From Hyphomicrobiales bacterium (GTDB lineage Bacteria > Pseudomonadota > Alphaproteobacteria > Rhizobiales > Phreatobacteraceae): a stretch of 64,000 nucleotides of DNA. The notes below the pieces were generated by a model. The model saw nothing but the letters and a program-made list of their open reading frames with translations, had not been told where the DNA came from and did no database searches. How positions within the stretch are numbered: the first letter of the stretch is position 1; every line of letters starts with the position of its first letter. Positions 34,629 through 42,016 of the stretch are shown here, piece by piece. The position numbers were made by a program, and so were the translations under genes. Location: assembly GCA_017304475.1 (NCBI GenBank), contig JAFKKV010000028.1:85192-149191 (forward strand). The letters run 5' to 3'.

Positions 34629-34653
34629 AACGGCGGCGCGGCCCGGAAGTTCC
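34629..34653 (-). promoter_or_regulatory. Sigma-EcfG promoter of the Crp/Fnr gene, GGAAC-N16-CGTT
   Basis: This is an exact match on the minus strand, with GGAAC at 34649-34653 and CGTT at 34629-34632. The leader is about 20-30 bases. Confidence 0.8.
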
Positions 34654-34664
34654 GCGCATCCGGC

Positions 34665-34689
34665 GGAACCGGTGCGGGCATCGGGCGTT
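34665..34689 (+). promoter_or_regulatory. Sigma-EcfG promoter of the BacA-like transporter, GGAAC-N16-CGTT
   Basis: This is an exact match on the plus strand, with GGAAC at 34665-34669 and CGTT at 34686-34689. It lies only 11 bases from the leftward promoter of the Crp/Fnr gene. Confidence 0.8.
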
Positions 34690-34767
34690 GACACTGGCGA
34701 CGCCTGTCCGGCTCCGGTCGAGTGCGGCTCTCCCGCGCGGTCGCGCTCCTCCGAATGGATGGTCATA

Positions 34768-36597
34768 ATGGCTGAAAAGGAAGGTCTGCCGCGGGACGAT
34801 GGTCCGTCCGGTCCGTCCCGCGAGCGTTCCAGGGCGCGTGAATTCTTTCGCACCGCGCTGGGGTTCTGGCGGGGGCGCTCCAGGCTGCGTGCCTGGGGCC
34901 TGACGCTGCTGGTTCTCGCCTTCGCCGCCGCCCAGCTCGGCGCGCAGCTCGGCATCAATGCCTGGCAACGCCTGTTCTTCGACGCGCTCGAGCGCAAATC
35001 CGTCGGCGAGGTTCTCGGCGCCATCGGCTGGGTGCCGGTCATTGTCGGCTTTTCGGCGGTCACGCTGTCGGGCGTGGTGGTCACGCGCATGCTCCTGCAG
35101 ACGCGCTGGCGCGAATGGCTGACGCTGCATCTCGCCGGCTGGTGGATCGCCGACCAGCGCTACTACCGGCTGGGTTTCATCGCCGAGGAACAGACCGCTC
35201 CGGAATTCCGCATCGCCGAGGATGTCCGGCTGTCGGTCGAGCCGCTGGTCGAGTTCGCCCTGGGCCTGATCACCGCCACCGTCACGGCGCTGACATTTGC
35301 CGCCATTCTCTGGCAGGTGGCGGGATCGATCGAATTCCGGCTGGCCGGAACCACGGTCGTCATTCCCTTCTACATGGCGATCGCGGCGATCCTCTATGCC
35401 GTCACGGTCTCGCTCGCGGCCTATTTCACCGGCCGCCCGCTGGTCGCCAAGGTGTCGCACAAGAACCAGATGGAAGCGCAGTTTCGCGCCGAAATGACCA
35501 GGCTCCGGGAAAATGCCGAGAGCATCGCGCTGATCAAGGGCGACGACGACGAGCGGGCCTCGGTCCAGGACAATTACCGCAATGTCGTGCGCTCCTGGAT
35601 CCATATCGTTCGCCAGCAGGGCGTCATCGCCATCGTGATGAACACCAATGGTGCGCTGTTCCCGATCATCCCGCTGGTGCTGATCGCGCCGAAATATCTC
35701 TCCGGCGACCTGTCGCTCGGCGCGGTCATGCAGGTGACGGCCGCCTTCAGCGCCGTCCAGTCGGCGCTGATCTGGTTCGTCGACAATTTCGTCAAGCTCG
35801 CCGAATGGTATGCCTCGCTCGAGCGCGTCGACGAGCTGGTCGAGACGCTGGAAGATCTCGATATCGGCACGATCATGGAGGGTGAGGGGCAGGTCGAGCT
35901 CGGCACCAGCGCCGACGACGCCATCCATATCGACAATCTGTCGCTCGCCCATCGCAACGGCCGCGTCGTCATCGCCGACGCATCGGTGATCATCAAGGCC
36001 GGCGAAAAGGTGCTGATCACCGGCGCGAGCGGCACCGGCAAGAGCACGCTGATCCGCGCACTCGCCGGACTGTGGCCCTGGGGATCGGGCTCGATCAGCG
36101 TGCCGCCGGGCCAGGACATCGCCTTCGTGCCGCAGAAACCCTATATCCCCACCGGCAATCTGAAGGCCGCCCTGGTCTATCCCCATGCCGACATGGCTGT
36201 CGGCAACGAGGTCATCGTCGAGGCGATGAAACGTTGCGGGCTCGGCTATCTCAGCCGGCGCCTGGACGACGACAATGACAAGTGGGACCAGACGCTGTCG
36301 GGCGGCGAGCGCCAGCGGATCGCCTTCGCGCGCCTGCTGATCCAGAAGCCGGACATCATCATCATGGACGAGGCGACCTCGGCGCTGGACGAGGACAGCC
36401 AGAACGGGCTGCTCGGCCTGCTGCGCGAGGACCTCGCGGCCGCCACCGTCATCAGCGTCGGCCATCGCGCCGGCCTGGAGGAGTTCCACGACCGCAAGAT
36501 CACCCTGGAGCGCCGGCCGGCCGGCGCCCGCCTGACCTCGGAACGGCTGACCAATCCGCTCTGGCGCATCTTCGGGCTGAACAAGGCCGGCGCCTGA
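34768..36597 (+). CDS. BacA/SbmA-like ABC transporter (membrane and ATPase domains fused)
   Basis: The 609-residue protein has about six membrane segments in the first 330 residues, with the SbmA_BacA-type sequence WREWLTLHLAGWWIADQRYY. A nucleotide-binding domain follows, with GASGTGKST, LSGGERQRIAFARLL and IIIMDEATSALD. This is the architecture of YddA and of mycobacterial Rv1819c, importers of hydrophilic compounds such as cobalamin or peptides. The ATG at 34768 was chosen, with ATG 34759 as an alternative. The perfect EcfG promoter implies induction in stress, which is unusual for this family as far as I know. Confidence 0.87.
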   Translation: MAEKEGLPRDDGPSGPSRERSRAREFFRTALGFWRGRSRLRAWGLTLLVLAFAAAQLGAQLGINAWQRLFFDALERKSVGEVLGAIGWVPVIVGFSAVTLSGVVVTRMLLQTRWREWLTLHLAGWWIADQRYYRLGFIAEEQTAPEFRIAEDVRLSVEPLVEFALGLITATVTALTFAAILWQVAGSIEFRLAGTTVVIPFYMAIAAILYAVTVSLAAYFTGRPLVAKVSHKNQMEAQFRAEMTRLRENAESIALIKGDDDERASVQDNYRNVVRSWIHIVRQQGVIAIVMNTNGALFPIIPLVLIAPKYLSGDLSLGAVMQVTAAFSAVQSALIWFVDNFVKLAEWYASLERVDELVETLEDLDIGTIMEGEGQVELGTSADDAIHIDNLSLAHRNGRVVIADASVIIKAGEKVLITGASGTGKSTLIRALAGLWPWGSGSISVPPGQDIAFVPQKPYIPTGNLKAALVYPHADMAVGNEVIVEAMKRCGLGYLSRRLDDDNDKWDQTLSGGERQRIAFARLLIQKPDIIIMDEATSALDEDSQNGLLGLLREDLAAATVISVGHRAGLEEFHDRKITLERRPAGARLTSERLTNPLWRIFGLNKAGA

Positions 36598-36694
36598 GGG
36601 ACGGTTTGGTCGAGGCCGCCTGGGGGGCGGCATGTCCAGCGGACTCGGCAAGGGAGAGGGCGCCGATCATCGCTTGCGTTCCGGTTTCGCATCG

Positions 36695-36869
36695 CCATGG
36701 CCGTGCCTGTCACGGCTGTCCACGTCTGTTCGGTCAAGGCTATTCGTGGATGGCCGGTACGAGGCCGGCCATGACGGACAGGGCGATCAGGCCGGGCAGG
36801 GGCCTATCCGGCGACCTCGGCTCGCCAGCTCTGCCCCCGTCATGGCCGTGCTTGTCACAGCCATCCACG
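36695..36869. repeat. Palindromic repeat family A, diverged copy plus half copy
   Basis: The arms at 36695-36724 (CATGGCCGTGCCTGTCACGG to GTCCACG) and 36745-36777 (CGTGGATGGCCGG to CATGACGG) follow the family plan but differ at several bases. A lone left arm (CGTCATGGCCGTGCTTGTCA to CATCCACG) is at 36839-36869. Confidence 0.75.
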
Positions 36870-36936
36870 ACCGGCCTCCGGTCACGATCCCCGACGAAAG
36901 CGGCGGGGCAGCTCGCCCCTCAGGGGCTGCTGCCCG

Positions 36937-36961
36937 GGAACAACCCGCCATTTCGCGGGTT
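36937..36961 (+). promoter_or_regulatory. Sigma-EcfG promoter, GGAAC-N16-GGTT
   Basis: GGAAC (36937-36941) and GGTT (36958-36961) are 16 bases apart and lie 37 bp ahead of the 81-residue membrane-protein gene. Confidence 0.68.
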
Positions 36962-36998
36962 GAGACTGCATCGATCCGAAACGAGGCAGGAGATGTTC

Positions 36999-37244
36999 AT
37001 GTCCATCGCATCGCGTCCGGTTCTGCCGCTGCTGTCGTTTGCCGCGGCCATCCTGGTGATCCTGGCGATCTGTCTGGTCAGCATGATGCTCCAGCCGGTC
37101 TACCGGCCGGCCGTGCTGGGCGGCGCTACCGATCAGCTCATTCAAATGCCGGCCGGCGGCTTGGCGGTCGACGCGGCCGCGGCCAAGGATACGCTGGCTC
37201 TGGTCCTGCCCAACGGCGGTGATCACCAGGTCGTCGAGCGTTGA
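36999..37244 (+). CDS. Small single-span membrane protein, EcfG-controlled
   Basis: The 81 residues have one N-terminal hydrophobic segment (LPLLSFAAAILVILAICLVS, residues 9-28) and a short periplasmic or cytoplasmic tail without known motif. The ATG at 36999 has CAGGAG with six bases of spacing, while the ATG at 36993 directly touches that site. It converges with the histidine-kinase-like gene six bases away. Function unknown. Confidence 0.7.
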   Translation: MSIASRPVLPLLSFAAAILVILAICLVSMMLQPVYRPAVLGGATDQLIQMPAGGLAVDAAAAKDTLALVLPNGGDHQVVER

Positions 37245-37250
37245 TGCGGA

Positions 37251-38900
37251 TCAGGCCGTGATGCGCCACGTGCCGAGTTCGCTCGCCGTCGCCGGGGCGG
37301 GCTGAACCGCCTCGGCCTGGGCAGCGAGCCCTGCCAGCATGCGCGGCTGTGGTCCGGGCACCAGGGCGCGATCAGCCGTCAGCCGCACTTCGAAGGCCTT
37401 GACGTCAGGATCTTCGCCGTCGTCGGCCACGTGCAGCGTGACGCGCACCTCCGGCACCGTCGACAGGCAACGCGAGACGGCCTCGACCACTAGCAGGCCT
37501 AGCGCGATGAGACGGTCGATCGGCAGGCTCAGGTCCGACGTGATATCGCCGTCGATCGTCTGGCCGGACCGGGGCAGCAGCCGTGAGATCGCCGCGAGGA
37601 CCTCGTCGAGAAAGACATCGACACGCACCGCATGCATCTCGCCATGGGCGAGCGAGAACCGGTAGGCGATGGACAGCACCTGGACGCGGCATTCCGCCTC
37701 GCTCAGCGCACGGTTGGCCTCGGCCGAGTGGTTGCGTTTGGCCAGCGACAGGTAGCTCTGAACGATCTGCAGGCTGTTCTTGACCCGATGGTGCAGTTCG
37801 CGCACCAGCAGGCGGTTCTGGTCGAGCGCCGCCTGCAGCGCATGCTGGCGCTGTTCCTGGGCGTCGACCATGGCGTTGAAGGCCCGCGCCACGCTCTTGA
37901 TGTCGGACGGCATTTCCTCCGCGACCAGCGCACGCGCGGTGAAGGAGGACTGTTCTTCCTGCCGCGCCGCCTGTTCGATGCCGCGCAGCCAGCGCAGGAT
38001 ATGGCTGTGAATGGCATGCAGGTAGACCGTGCACAAAAGGGCGAGCGTCGCCAGCGGAATGATCAGCAGCGCCAGGAACTGAGCGCGCGCGGCAAGCGCC
38101 GCCGTCTGGTCGAGGCTCGCCAGCACATAGAGGTTCGGCGCGGCGATCCATTCCCCTGAATAGGATCGCCTGGCGCCGGCGCGGCTCGGCGCGTCGAAGC
38201 GTGTGCCGGTGCGTGGAATCGGCTCGATCGCCGGCAGCCAGCCGGCATCGCTTTCCTCGCTGCCGCGTGCGATCAGCACCTCGTCGCGATGACCGATGAG
38301 ACCGATCACCGCCCCGGATGCCAGGGCGCCGAGATCGAAAGTGCGTTCCAGCGCGGCGACATCGGTCAGCAGCAGGGCCTGCCAGGCGGTGCCGGTCCGG
38401 CCGTCGCCGCTCGCATGAATCGCGAAATAGCGCTTTCCGTCGATCTCGACATAATCGTAGCGCGCCGCCGCGGGCTGGGACGGCGTCGCGGCGGCCGATG
38501 GCGGGGCCGGCATCATGGCATCGATCTTCGCCGCCGACAGTGCCTCGCTACGGCTTGCGAGGCACTCCGTGCCATTGGCGAAACGGATGCGCAGGGCCTG
38601 ATAGTCCGGGGCGCCGGCGAGGACACGCCGGCCGATCGCATCGCAATCCGGGCTGCGGACCTCAGCGGCCTGTGCGCCGGCGACCGTTGCCTGAAGGATG
38701 CGCAGCGTTCCGTCGAACCAGACGCGCGTCCTGACCGCATAGTTGGCGACAGCTTCGGTCTGGCGATCCTCGATCGATCCCAGCACCGACCGGTAGGTGG
38801 TCACCGCCGCGGTCGCCGACAGCAGTGCCATCGGCACCGCGATCAGGACCAGAAGTCCGATCAGGCGGCCTCGGACGGTCTGAAACTGGGAAAGCTTCAT
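37251..38900 (-). CDS. HisKA_2 sensor kinase-like protein with degenerate ATPase domain (PhyK/PhyP-like)
   Basis: The 549 residues start with a membrane segment (12-35), a periplasmic sensor region to about 270, a second segment (275-297), a HAMP-like linker and a HisKA_2 dimerisation domain with RELHHRVKNSLQIVQSYLSL (His370/371). The last 95 residues stand where the ATPase domain belongs. They lack the N box and the D-x-G-x-G box that the kinase at 42017-43399 retains. It lies 15 bp behind ecfG, so it is co-transcribed with nepR and ecfG. Proteins at this position sense stress for PhyR, and some act as PhyR phosphatases. The degenerate end suggests the latter, but this is inference. Confidence 0.82.
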   Translation of the reverse strand: MKLSQFQTVRGRLIGLLVLIAVPMALLSATAAVTTYRSVLGSIEDRQTEAVANYAVRTRVWFDGTLRILQATVAGAQAAEVRSPDCDAIGRRVLAGAPDYQALRIRFANGTECLASRSEALSAAKIDAMMPAPPSAAATPSQPAAARYDYVEIDGKRYFAIHASGDGRTGTAWQALLLTDVAALERTFDLGALASGAVIGLIGHRDEVLIARGSEESDAGWLPAIEPIPRTGTRFDAPSRAGARRSYSGEWIAAPNLYVLASLDQTAALAARAQFLALLIIPLATLALLCTVYLHAIHSHILRWLRGIEQAARQEEQSSFTARALVAEEMPSDIKSVARAFNAMVDAQEQRQHALQAALDQNRLLVRELHHRVKNSLQIVQSYLSLAKRNHSAEANRALSEAECRVQVLSIAYRFSLAHGEMHAVRVDVFLDEVLAAISRLLPRSGQTIDGDITSDLSLPIDRLIALGLLVVEAVSRCLSTVPEVRVTLHVADDGEDPDVKAFEVRLTADRALVPGPQPRMLAGLAAQAEAVQPAPATASELGTWRITA

Positions 38901-38915
38901 GCGCGGCTGGCTTCG

Positions 38916-39476
38916 TCAGTTGCCGGACCCCGAAGCGCCCGATGTCTGCAGGGCCGCCGTGGTCCTCCGGTCCGGGCCGAATTCATCGGCGCCGTGAATC
39001 TGCAGGAGTTCGGCAAGCTTGCCGCGGGCGCGATTGACCCGGCTCTTGACCGTGCCGACGGCAACCCCGCAGATCTCCGCGGTCTCCTCGTAGGACAGTC
39101 CGCTGGCGCCGACCATGATCAGCACTTCGCGCTGCTCTTCGGGCAAGGTCGCCAGGGCCTTGCGGAAATCGGCGAGGTCCAGATGGCTTTCCTGATTGCC
39201 CTGGGTGGACAGGCGTTCGGTATAGGTGCCCTCGCTGTCCTGGATCTCGCGGCCGCGCTTGCGGTAGAGCGAGAAATAGGTGTTGCGCAGGATGGTGAAG
39301 AGCCAGGCGCGCAGGCTCGTCCCGAGTTCGAACTTCTCGGCATTCGACCAGGCTTTCAGGAGCGTGTCCTGAACCAGGTCGTCGGCCAGTTGCATGGAAC
39401 CCGACAGCGACGCCGCGAAGGCTCGCAGGTTCGGGATTTCCGCGACCAGGCCGTCCTTGAACGCATCACCGCTCAT
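38916..39476 (-). CDS. ecfG: General stress sigma factor EcfG
   Basis: This ECF15-type sigma factor of 186 residues directs RNA polymerase to GGAAC/CGTT promoters. Region 2 contains DDLVQDTLLKAWSNAEKFE and LRAWLFTILRNTYFSLYRK. Region 4 contains ATLPEEQREVLIMVGASGLS and EICGVAVGTVKSRVNRARGKL. The ATG at 39476 is chosen; the GTG at 39485 is possible. Its start lies inside the end of nepR, so the two are translationally coupled. NepR holds it inactive until PhyR is phosphorylated. Confidence 0.95.
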   Translation of the reverse strand: MSGDAFKDGLVAEIPNLRAFAASLSGSMQLADDLVQDTLLKAWSNAEKFELGTSLRAWLFTILRNTYFSLYRKRGREIQDSEGTYTERLSTQGNQESHLDLADFRKALATLPEEQREVLIMVGASGLSYEETAEICGVAVGTVKSRVNRARGKLAELLQIHGADEFGPDRRTTAALQTSGASGSGN

Positions 39477-39687
39477 CGGCGTCACCGTTGCGCTGCGCCT
39501 TCAGCTCCTTGGCCTCGAGCTGCGCCAGCAGAACCAGGAAGCGATCCGGGATCGGCGCTTTGACGAGATCGTCGTAATGGGCCTTGAGCGACCGTCCGAT
39601 GGCATCCTGGACGCGTTGATCGAGAACCGGTTCGGTCTCGAAGACCTCGGCATCCTGGGTCGGGTCGTCGTCTCTCGGCTTTGCCAT
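39466..39687 (-). CDS. nepR: Anti-sigma factor NepR
   Basis: The 73-residue protein has the two-helix NepR core at about residues 22-58 (LDQRVQDAIGRSLKAHYDDL and PIPDRFLVLLAQLE) and disordered ends, as in all NepR proteins. It binds EcfG in unstressed cells and is captured by phosphorylated PhyR. It is first in the order nepR-ecfG-kinase and is preceded by a sigma-EcfG promoter 100 bp upstream, so the circuit is positively autoregulated. Confidence 0.95.
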   Translation of the reverse strand: MAKPRDDDPTQDAEVFETEPVLDQRVQDAIGRSLKAHYDDLVKAPIPDRFLVLLAQLEAKELKAQRNGDADER

Positions 39688-39787
39688 GCTCGTCCTCTTT
39701 CATCGCCTTGCGCGATCCGATCCGCTGCCGCCGCTCGCTCGCGGCAATGTCGGCGGCGGCGGCGCGCAGATACACAAATCCGGTCAT

Positions 39788-39812
39788 GGAACCTATCGCG
39801 CTGATGAAAGTT
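39788..39812 (+). promoter_or_regulatory. Sigma-EcfG promoter of phyR, GGAAC-N16-AGTT
   Basis: GGAAC is at 39788-39792 and AGTT at 39809-39812 on the plus strand, about 80 bp before the phyR ATG. It shares its sequence with the leftward promoter of nepR. Confidence 0.7.
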
Positions 39813-39814
39813 CC
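39790..39814 (-). promoter_or_regulatory. Sigma-EcfG promoter of nepR-ecfG, GGAAC-N16-GGTT
   Basis: On the minus strand GGAAC is at 39810-39814 and GGTT at 39790-39793. The -35 of each direction overlaps the -10 of the other, because the 27-bp element 39788-39814 begins GGAACC and ends GTTCC. Confidence 0.75.
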
Positions 39815-39892
39815 ATGCTCGGGCAAAAATAAAGTGCTTGCCAAGCGAGGGTGGCAAATGGTCGCCTTCCGACCATCAAGGAGAACGCAACG

Positions 39893-40678
39893 ATGTCGAT
39901 CGCGAAGGAAATAGCGCAACATCTTCCGTATCTTAGGCGCTTCGCCCGCGCCCTGTGCGGAACCCAGGCGAGCGGCGACGCCTATGTCGTCGCCACGCTC
40001 GAGGCGCTGATCGCGGATCCCTCCGTCTATGAACGCAATCTCGGCGAACGCATCGCCCTCTACCGGATCTTCCTCAAGCTCTGGTCCTCCGTCGGTATCA
40101 ATGTCGAGGCGGCCGGCGACCGCTCCTTCGCCGAGCGCAACCTCGACGCGCTGACGCCACGGTCGCGCCAGGCCTTCCTGCTGCGCACGGTCGAGGGCTT
40201 TTCGCTGCCCGAGGTCGCGACCATCATGGCCCAGCCGGTGGTCGAGACCGCCGATCTGCTCGACCGCGCCGGCCGCGAGATCGCCGAGCAGATGGCGACC
40301 GACGTCCTGATCATCGAGGATGAGCCGATCATCGCGCTCGACATCGAAACCATGGTGCAGGAGCTCGGCCACCGCGTCACCGGCATCGCGCGCACCCACA
40401 AGGAGGCCGTCGCCCTGGTCGCCGCCAAGCGTCCCGGGCTGGTGCTGGCCGACATCCAGCTCGCCGACGGCAGCTCCGGTCTCGATGCCGTCAACGAGAT
40501 CCTGCGGTCGATTTCGGTGCCGGTCATCTTCATCACCGCCTATCCGGAGCGCCTGCTGACCGGCGACCGGCCGGAACCGGCCTTCCTGATCACCAAGCCG
40601 TTCCAGCAGGATGCGGTGAAGGCGGCGATCAGCCAGGCTCTGTTCTTCGACCGACGCGCCGGCAAGGCGGCAGCCTGA
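39893..40678 (+). CDS. phyR: Response regulator PhyR (anti-anti-sigma factor)
   Basis: This is the master switch of the alphaproteobacterial general stress response. The first 130 residues mimic sigma regions 2 and 4 (LPYLRRFARALCGTQASGDA; LTPRSRQAFLLRTVEGFSLP). The C-terminal receiver has IEDEP, the phosphoacceptor Asp187 in VLADIQLADG, FITAYP and ITKPFQ. Once phosphorylated it binds NepR and frees EcfG. The 261 residues match the family. The ATG at 39893 has AGGAG upstream. A strong hairpin terminator follows the gene. Confidence 0.96.
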   Translation: MSIAKEIAQHLPYLRRFARALCGTQASGDAYVVATLEALIADPSVYERNLGERIALYRIFLKLWSSVGINVEAAGDRSFAERNLDALTPRSRQAFLLRTVEGFSLPEVATIMAQPVVETADLLDRAGREIAEQMATDVLIIEDEPIIALDIETMVQELGHRVTGIARTHKEAVALVAAKRPGLVLADIQLADGSSGLDAVNEILRSISVPVIFITAYPERLLTGDRPEPAFLITKPFQQDAVKAAISQALFFDRRAGKAAA

Positions 40679-40707
40679 TCCTTTCGTCGGGAATCGATGA
40701 ATAAAAA

Positions 40708-40740
40708 CCCCGCGTCGGTTGCACCGGCGCGGGGTTTTTT
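40708..40740 (+). terminator. Rho-independent terminator behind phyR
   Basis: CCCCGCGTCGG and CCGGCGCGGGG form a stem with a short TTGCA-centred loop, followed directly by TTTTTT. It lies 30 bp behind the phyR stop. Confidence 0.88.
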
Positions 40741-40763
40741 GCGGGCGTTCCGCCTGCATGCCC

Positions 40764-40838
40764 TCACCAATGCATGAAATACATCAAGAGAATGAGGGGC
40801 AGGGGCACGCCCAGCAGCAACAGTCCGATCCAACGCAT
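40764..40838 (-). CDS. 24-residue membrane peptide
   Basis: The reading frame MRWIGLLLLGVPLPLILLMY... is a single hydrophobic helix. GGAG with a good spacing (GGAGACGACG-ATG) stands in front. It lies between phyR and a run of similar tiny membrane genes on the same strand (55 and 33 residues). I cannot name a family, and the length leaves room for chance. Confidence 0.5.
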   Translation of the reverse strand: MRWIGLLLLGVPLPLILLMYFMHW

Positions 40839-40879
40839 CGTCGTCTCCAGTTGTCAGGGATCATGAGGTGGCCGCGGTG

Positions 40880-41047
40880 CTAGCCGCGTCCGCGCGCAAG
40901 GCCCATGACGGCGGAGATCGCAAAGGCGATCAGCGCCACGACGAAGACGATCTGTGCCGCCGACATGGCGGTTCCGGCGACGCCGCCAAAGCCGAGGGCT
41001 GCGGCGACGAGCGCGACGATCAGGAACATGATGGCCCAGCCGAACAT
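40880..41047 (-). CDS. DUF1328 family membrane protein, EcfG-controlled
   Basis: The 55 residues have two hydrophobic segments and the family pattern WAIMFLIVALVAAALGFGGV then AGTAMSAAQIVFVVALIAF, as in E. coli YtjA. The function of the family is unknown; it is often stress-induced. AGGAGA precedes the ATG at 41047, and a perfect EcfG promoter lies 39 bp upstream. Confidence 0.88.
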   Translation of the reverse strand: MFGWAIMFLIVALVAAALGFGGVAGTAMSAAQIVFVVALIAFAISAVMGLARGRG

Positions 41048-41085
41048 GACGTTTCTCCTGTGCTGGTGATGAAACTCTTCAGGAA

Positions 41086-41110
41086 AACGTCGTTTGCCGC
41101 CTTTGGTTCC
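41086..41110 (-). promoter_or_regulatory. Sigma-EcfG promoter of the DUF1328 gene, GGAAC-N16-CGTT
   Basis: This is an exact match on the minus strand, with GGAAC at 41106-41110 and CGTT at 41086-41089. Confidence 0.8.
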
Positions 41111-41207
41111 GCGCTCCGGCTCGCCGGAATGGGCGGGCAGGCTGTGGCCTTGAAGGGAATGCTCGGCGCCGGGGCCGGTCACGCCCGCCTGCGGCAGGAC
41201 CTCGCGG

Positions 41208-41309
41208 TCAATGCCGGGGACGGTGACCGAAGCCGCTCAGAAAGCCCATCACCGTGGCGATGACGCAAAGGATCACCGATACGATCAGAATGCTGTTGAT
41301 CACCGCCAT
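41208..41309 (-). CDS. 33-residue membrane peptide
   Basis: The frame MAVINSILIVSVILCVIATV... has one hydrophobic helix and a basic end (GHRPRH). AGGAGAG stands at the right distance from the ATG at 41309. No EcfG promoter was found in front. Its place beside the DUF1328 and 24-residue genes supports it, but nothing is known about such a product. Confidence 0.58.
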   Translation of the reverse strand: MAVINSILIVSVILCVIATVMGFLSGFGHRPRH

Positions 41310-41583
41310 GGCGTCTCTCCTGCATCGACCTGGTCATCGCCGGGGGGACGCCGCGCATCCTCCCTCTTGCCTCATGGGCGCCCGCTGAAACGGAAGCGTT
41401 GCCGGCGACATTTCGTCGGTCGGGTCGCGGGAACGGCTGGCGCGGACGCGCCTTGCATGAATGTCGAGCTTCTCCGAAGCCGCGAGGCCGGATCGTATCG
41501 GCCGTCGATCGAAAGGCGCGCGGTCGCAACCGGCGGCCGGTCTCGCAAGCTCGCCCGACACTATCAGATAACGCGAAGCTAAT

Positions 41584-41611
41584 CTATTTCTGCCAGAATC
41601 GGTAGAAATAG
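41584..41611. promoter_or_regulatory. Inverted repeat upstream of the single-domain response regulator
   Basis: CTATTTCT (41584-41591) and AGAAATAG (41604-41611) are perfect inverted arms around 12 bases, in an A/T-rich stretch 36 bp before the start codon. It could be an operator. It is not followed by a T-run, so a terminator is unlikely. Confidence 0.45.
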
Positions 41612-41646
41612 CGCTATTATCGAAGTTTCAAGAGGGAAACGGGACC

Positions 41647-42006
41647 TTGGCCGCTGCAAGAGTTCTGATCGTCGAAGACGATCCATTCATCGCCATGGAT
41701 CTCGAAACGACCATCGGCGACGGGCTGGGCGACAAGGCGGATCTGGTGGTCGTCGGCTCGCTGGAGGAAGCGGGCAGGGCCGTCCGGGCGCCGGTGTCTT
41801 TCGCCCTGCTCGATGTCGACGTCATCGGCGGCAAGACCTTCGCACTGGCCGAGAGCCTGGCGCGCGACGGCACGCCCTTCGCTTTCGTCTCGGGCTCGCT
41901 GCCGACCGATCTGCCCGTGCTGTTGCGCGACAGGCCATTCATCCGCAAGCCATTCTCGCCGCCGGAGATCCTGCGCCTGGTCGAAAAGGCCCTGGCCGCC
42001 GACTGA
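41647..42006 (+). CDS. Single-domain response regulator
   Basis: The 119 residues are a receiver domain only: IVEDDPFIAMDLE with the acidic pocket, Asp in LLDVDVIGG as likely phosphoacceptor, and PFIRKPFSPPEI with the conserved Lys. The TTG at 41647 is the start. Stand-alone receivers often compete with or relay phosphate to PhyR in this pathway. It converges with a HisKA_2 kinase gene 10 bp away. Confidence 0.85.
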   Translation: MAAARVLIVEDDPFIAMDLETTIGDGLGDKADLVVVGSLEEAGRAVRAPVSFALLDVDVIGGKTFALAESLARDGTPFAFVSGSLPTDLPVLLRDRPFIRKPFSPPEILRLVEKALAAD

Positions 42007-42016
42007 CAGAGGCCAT

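Larger units (their letters stand above)
36598..36998. other. Gap with diverged repeat A copies and a promoter
   Basis: No gene precedes the 81-residue reading frame in this stretch. It holds a diverged family A inverted repeat (36695-36777), a half copy (36839-36869), an EcfG-type promoter (36937-36961), and a small hairpin (CAACCCGC with GCGGGTTG) that overlaps the promoter spacer. Confidence 0.7.

Noticed and set aside
34591..36651. Leftward 686-codon frame
   Set aside because: It is antisense to the BacA-like ABC transporter, whose Walker and signature motifs are complete. It also crosses the divergent EcfG promoters.
41430..41454. GGAAC at 41430 before the single-domain regulator
   Set aside because: The -10 position reads CCTT, and the distance to the gene is almost 200 bp.
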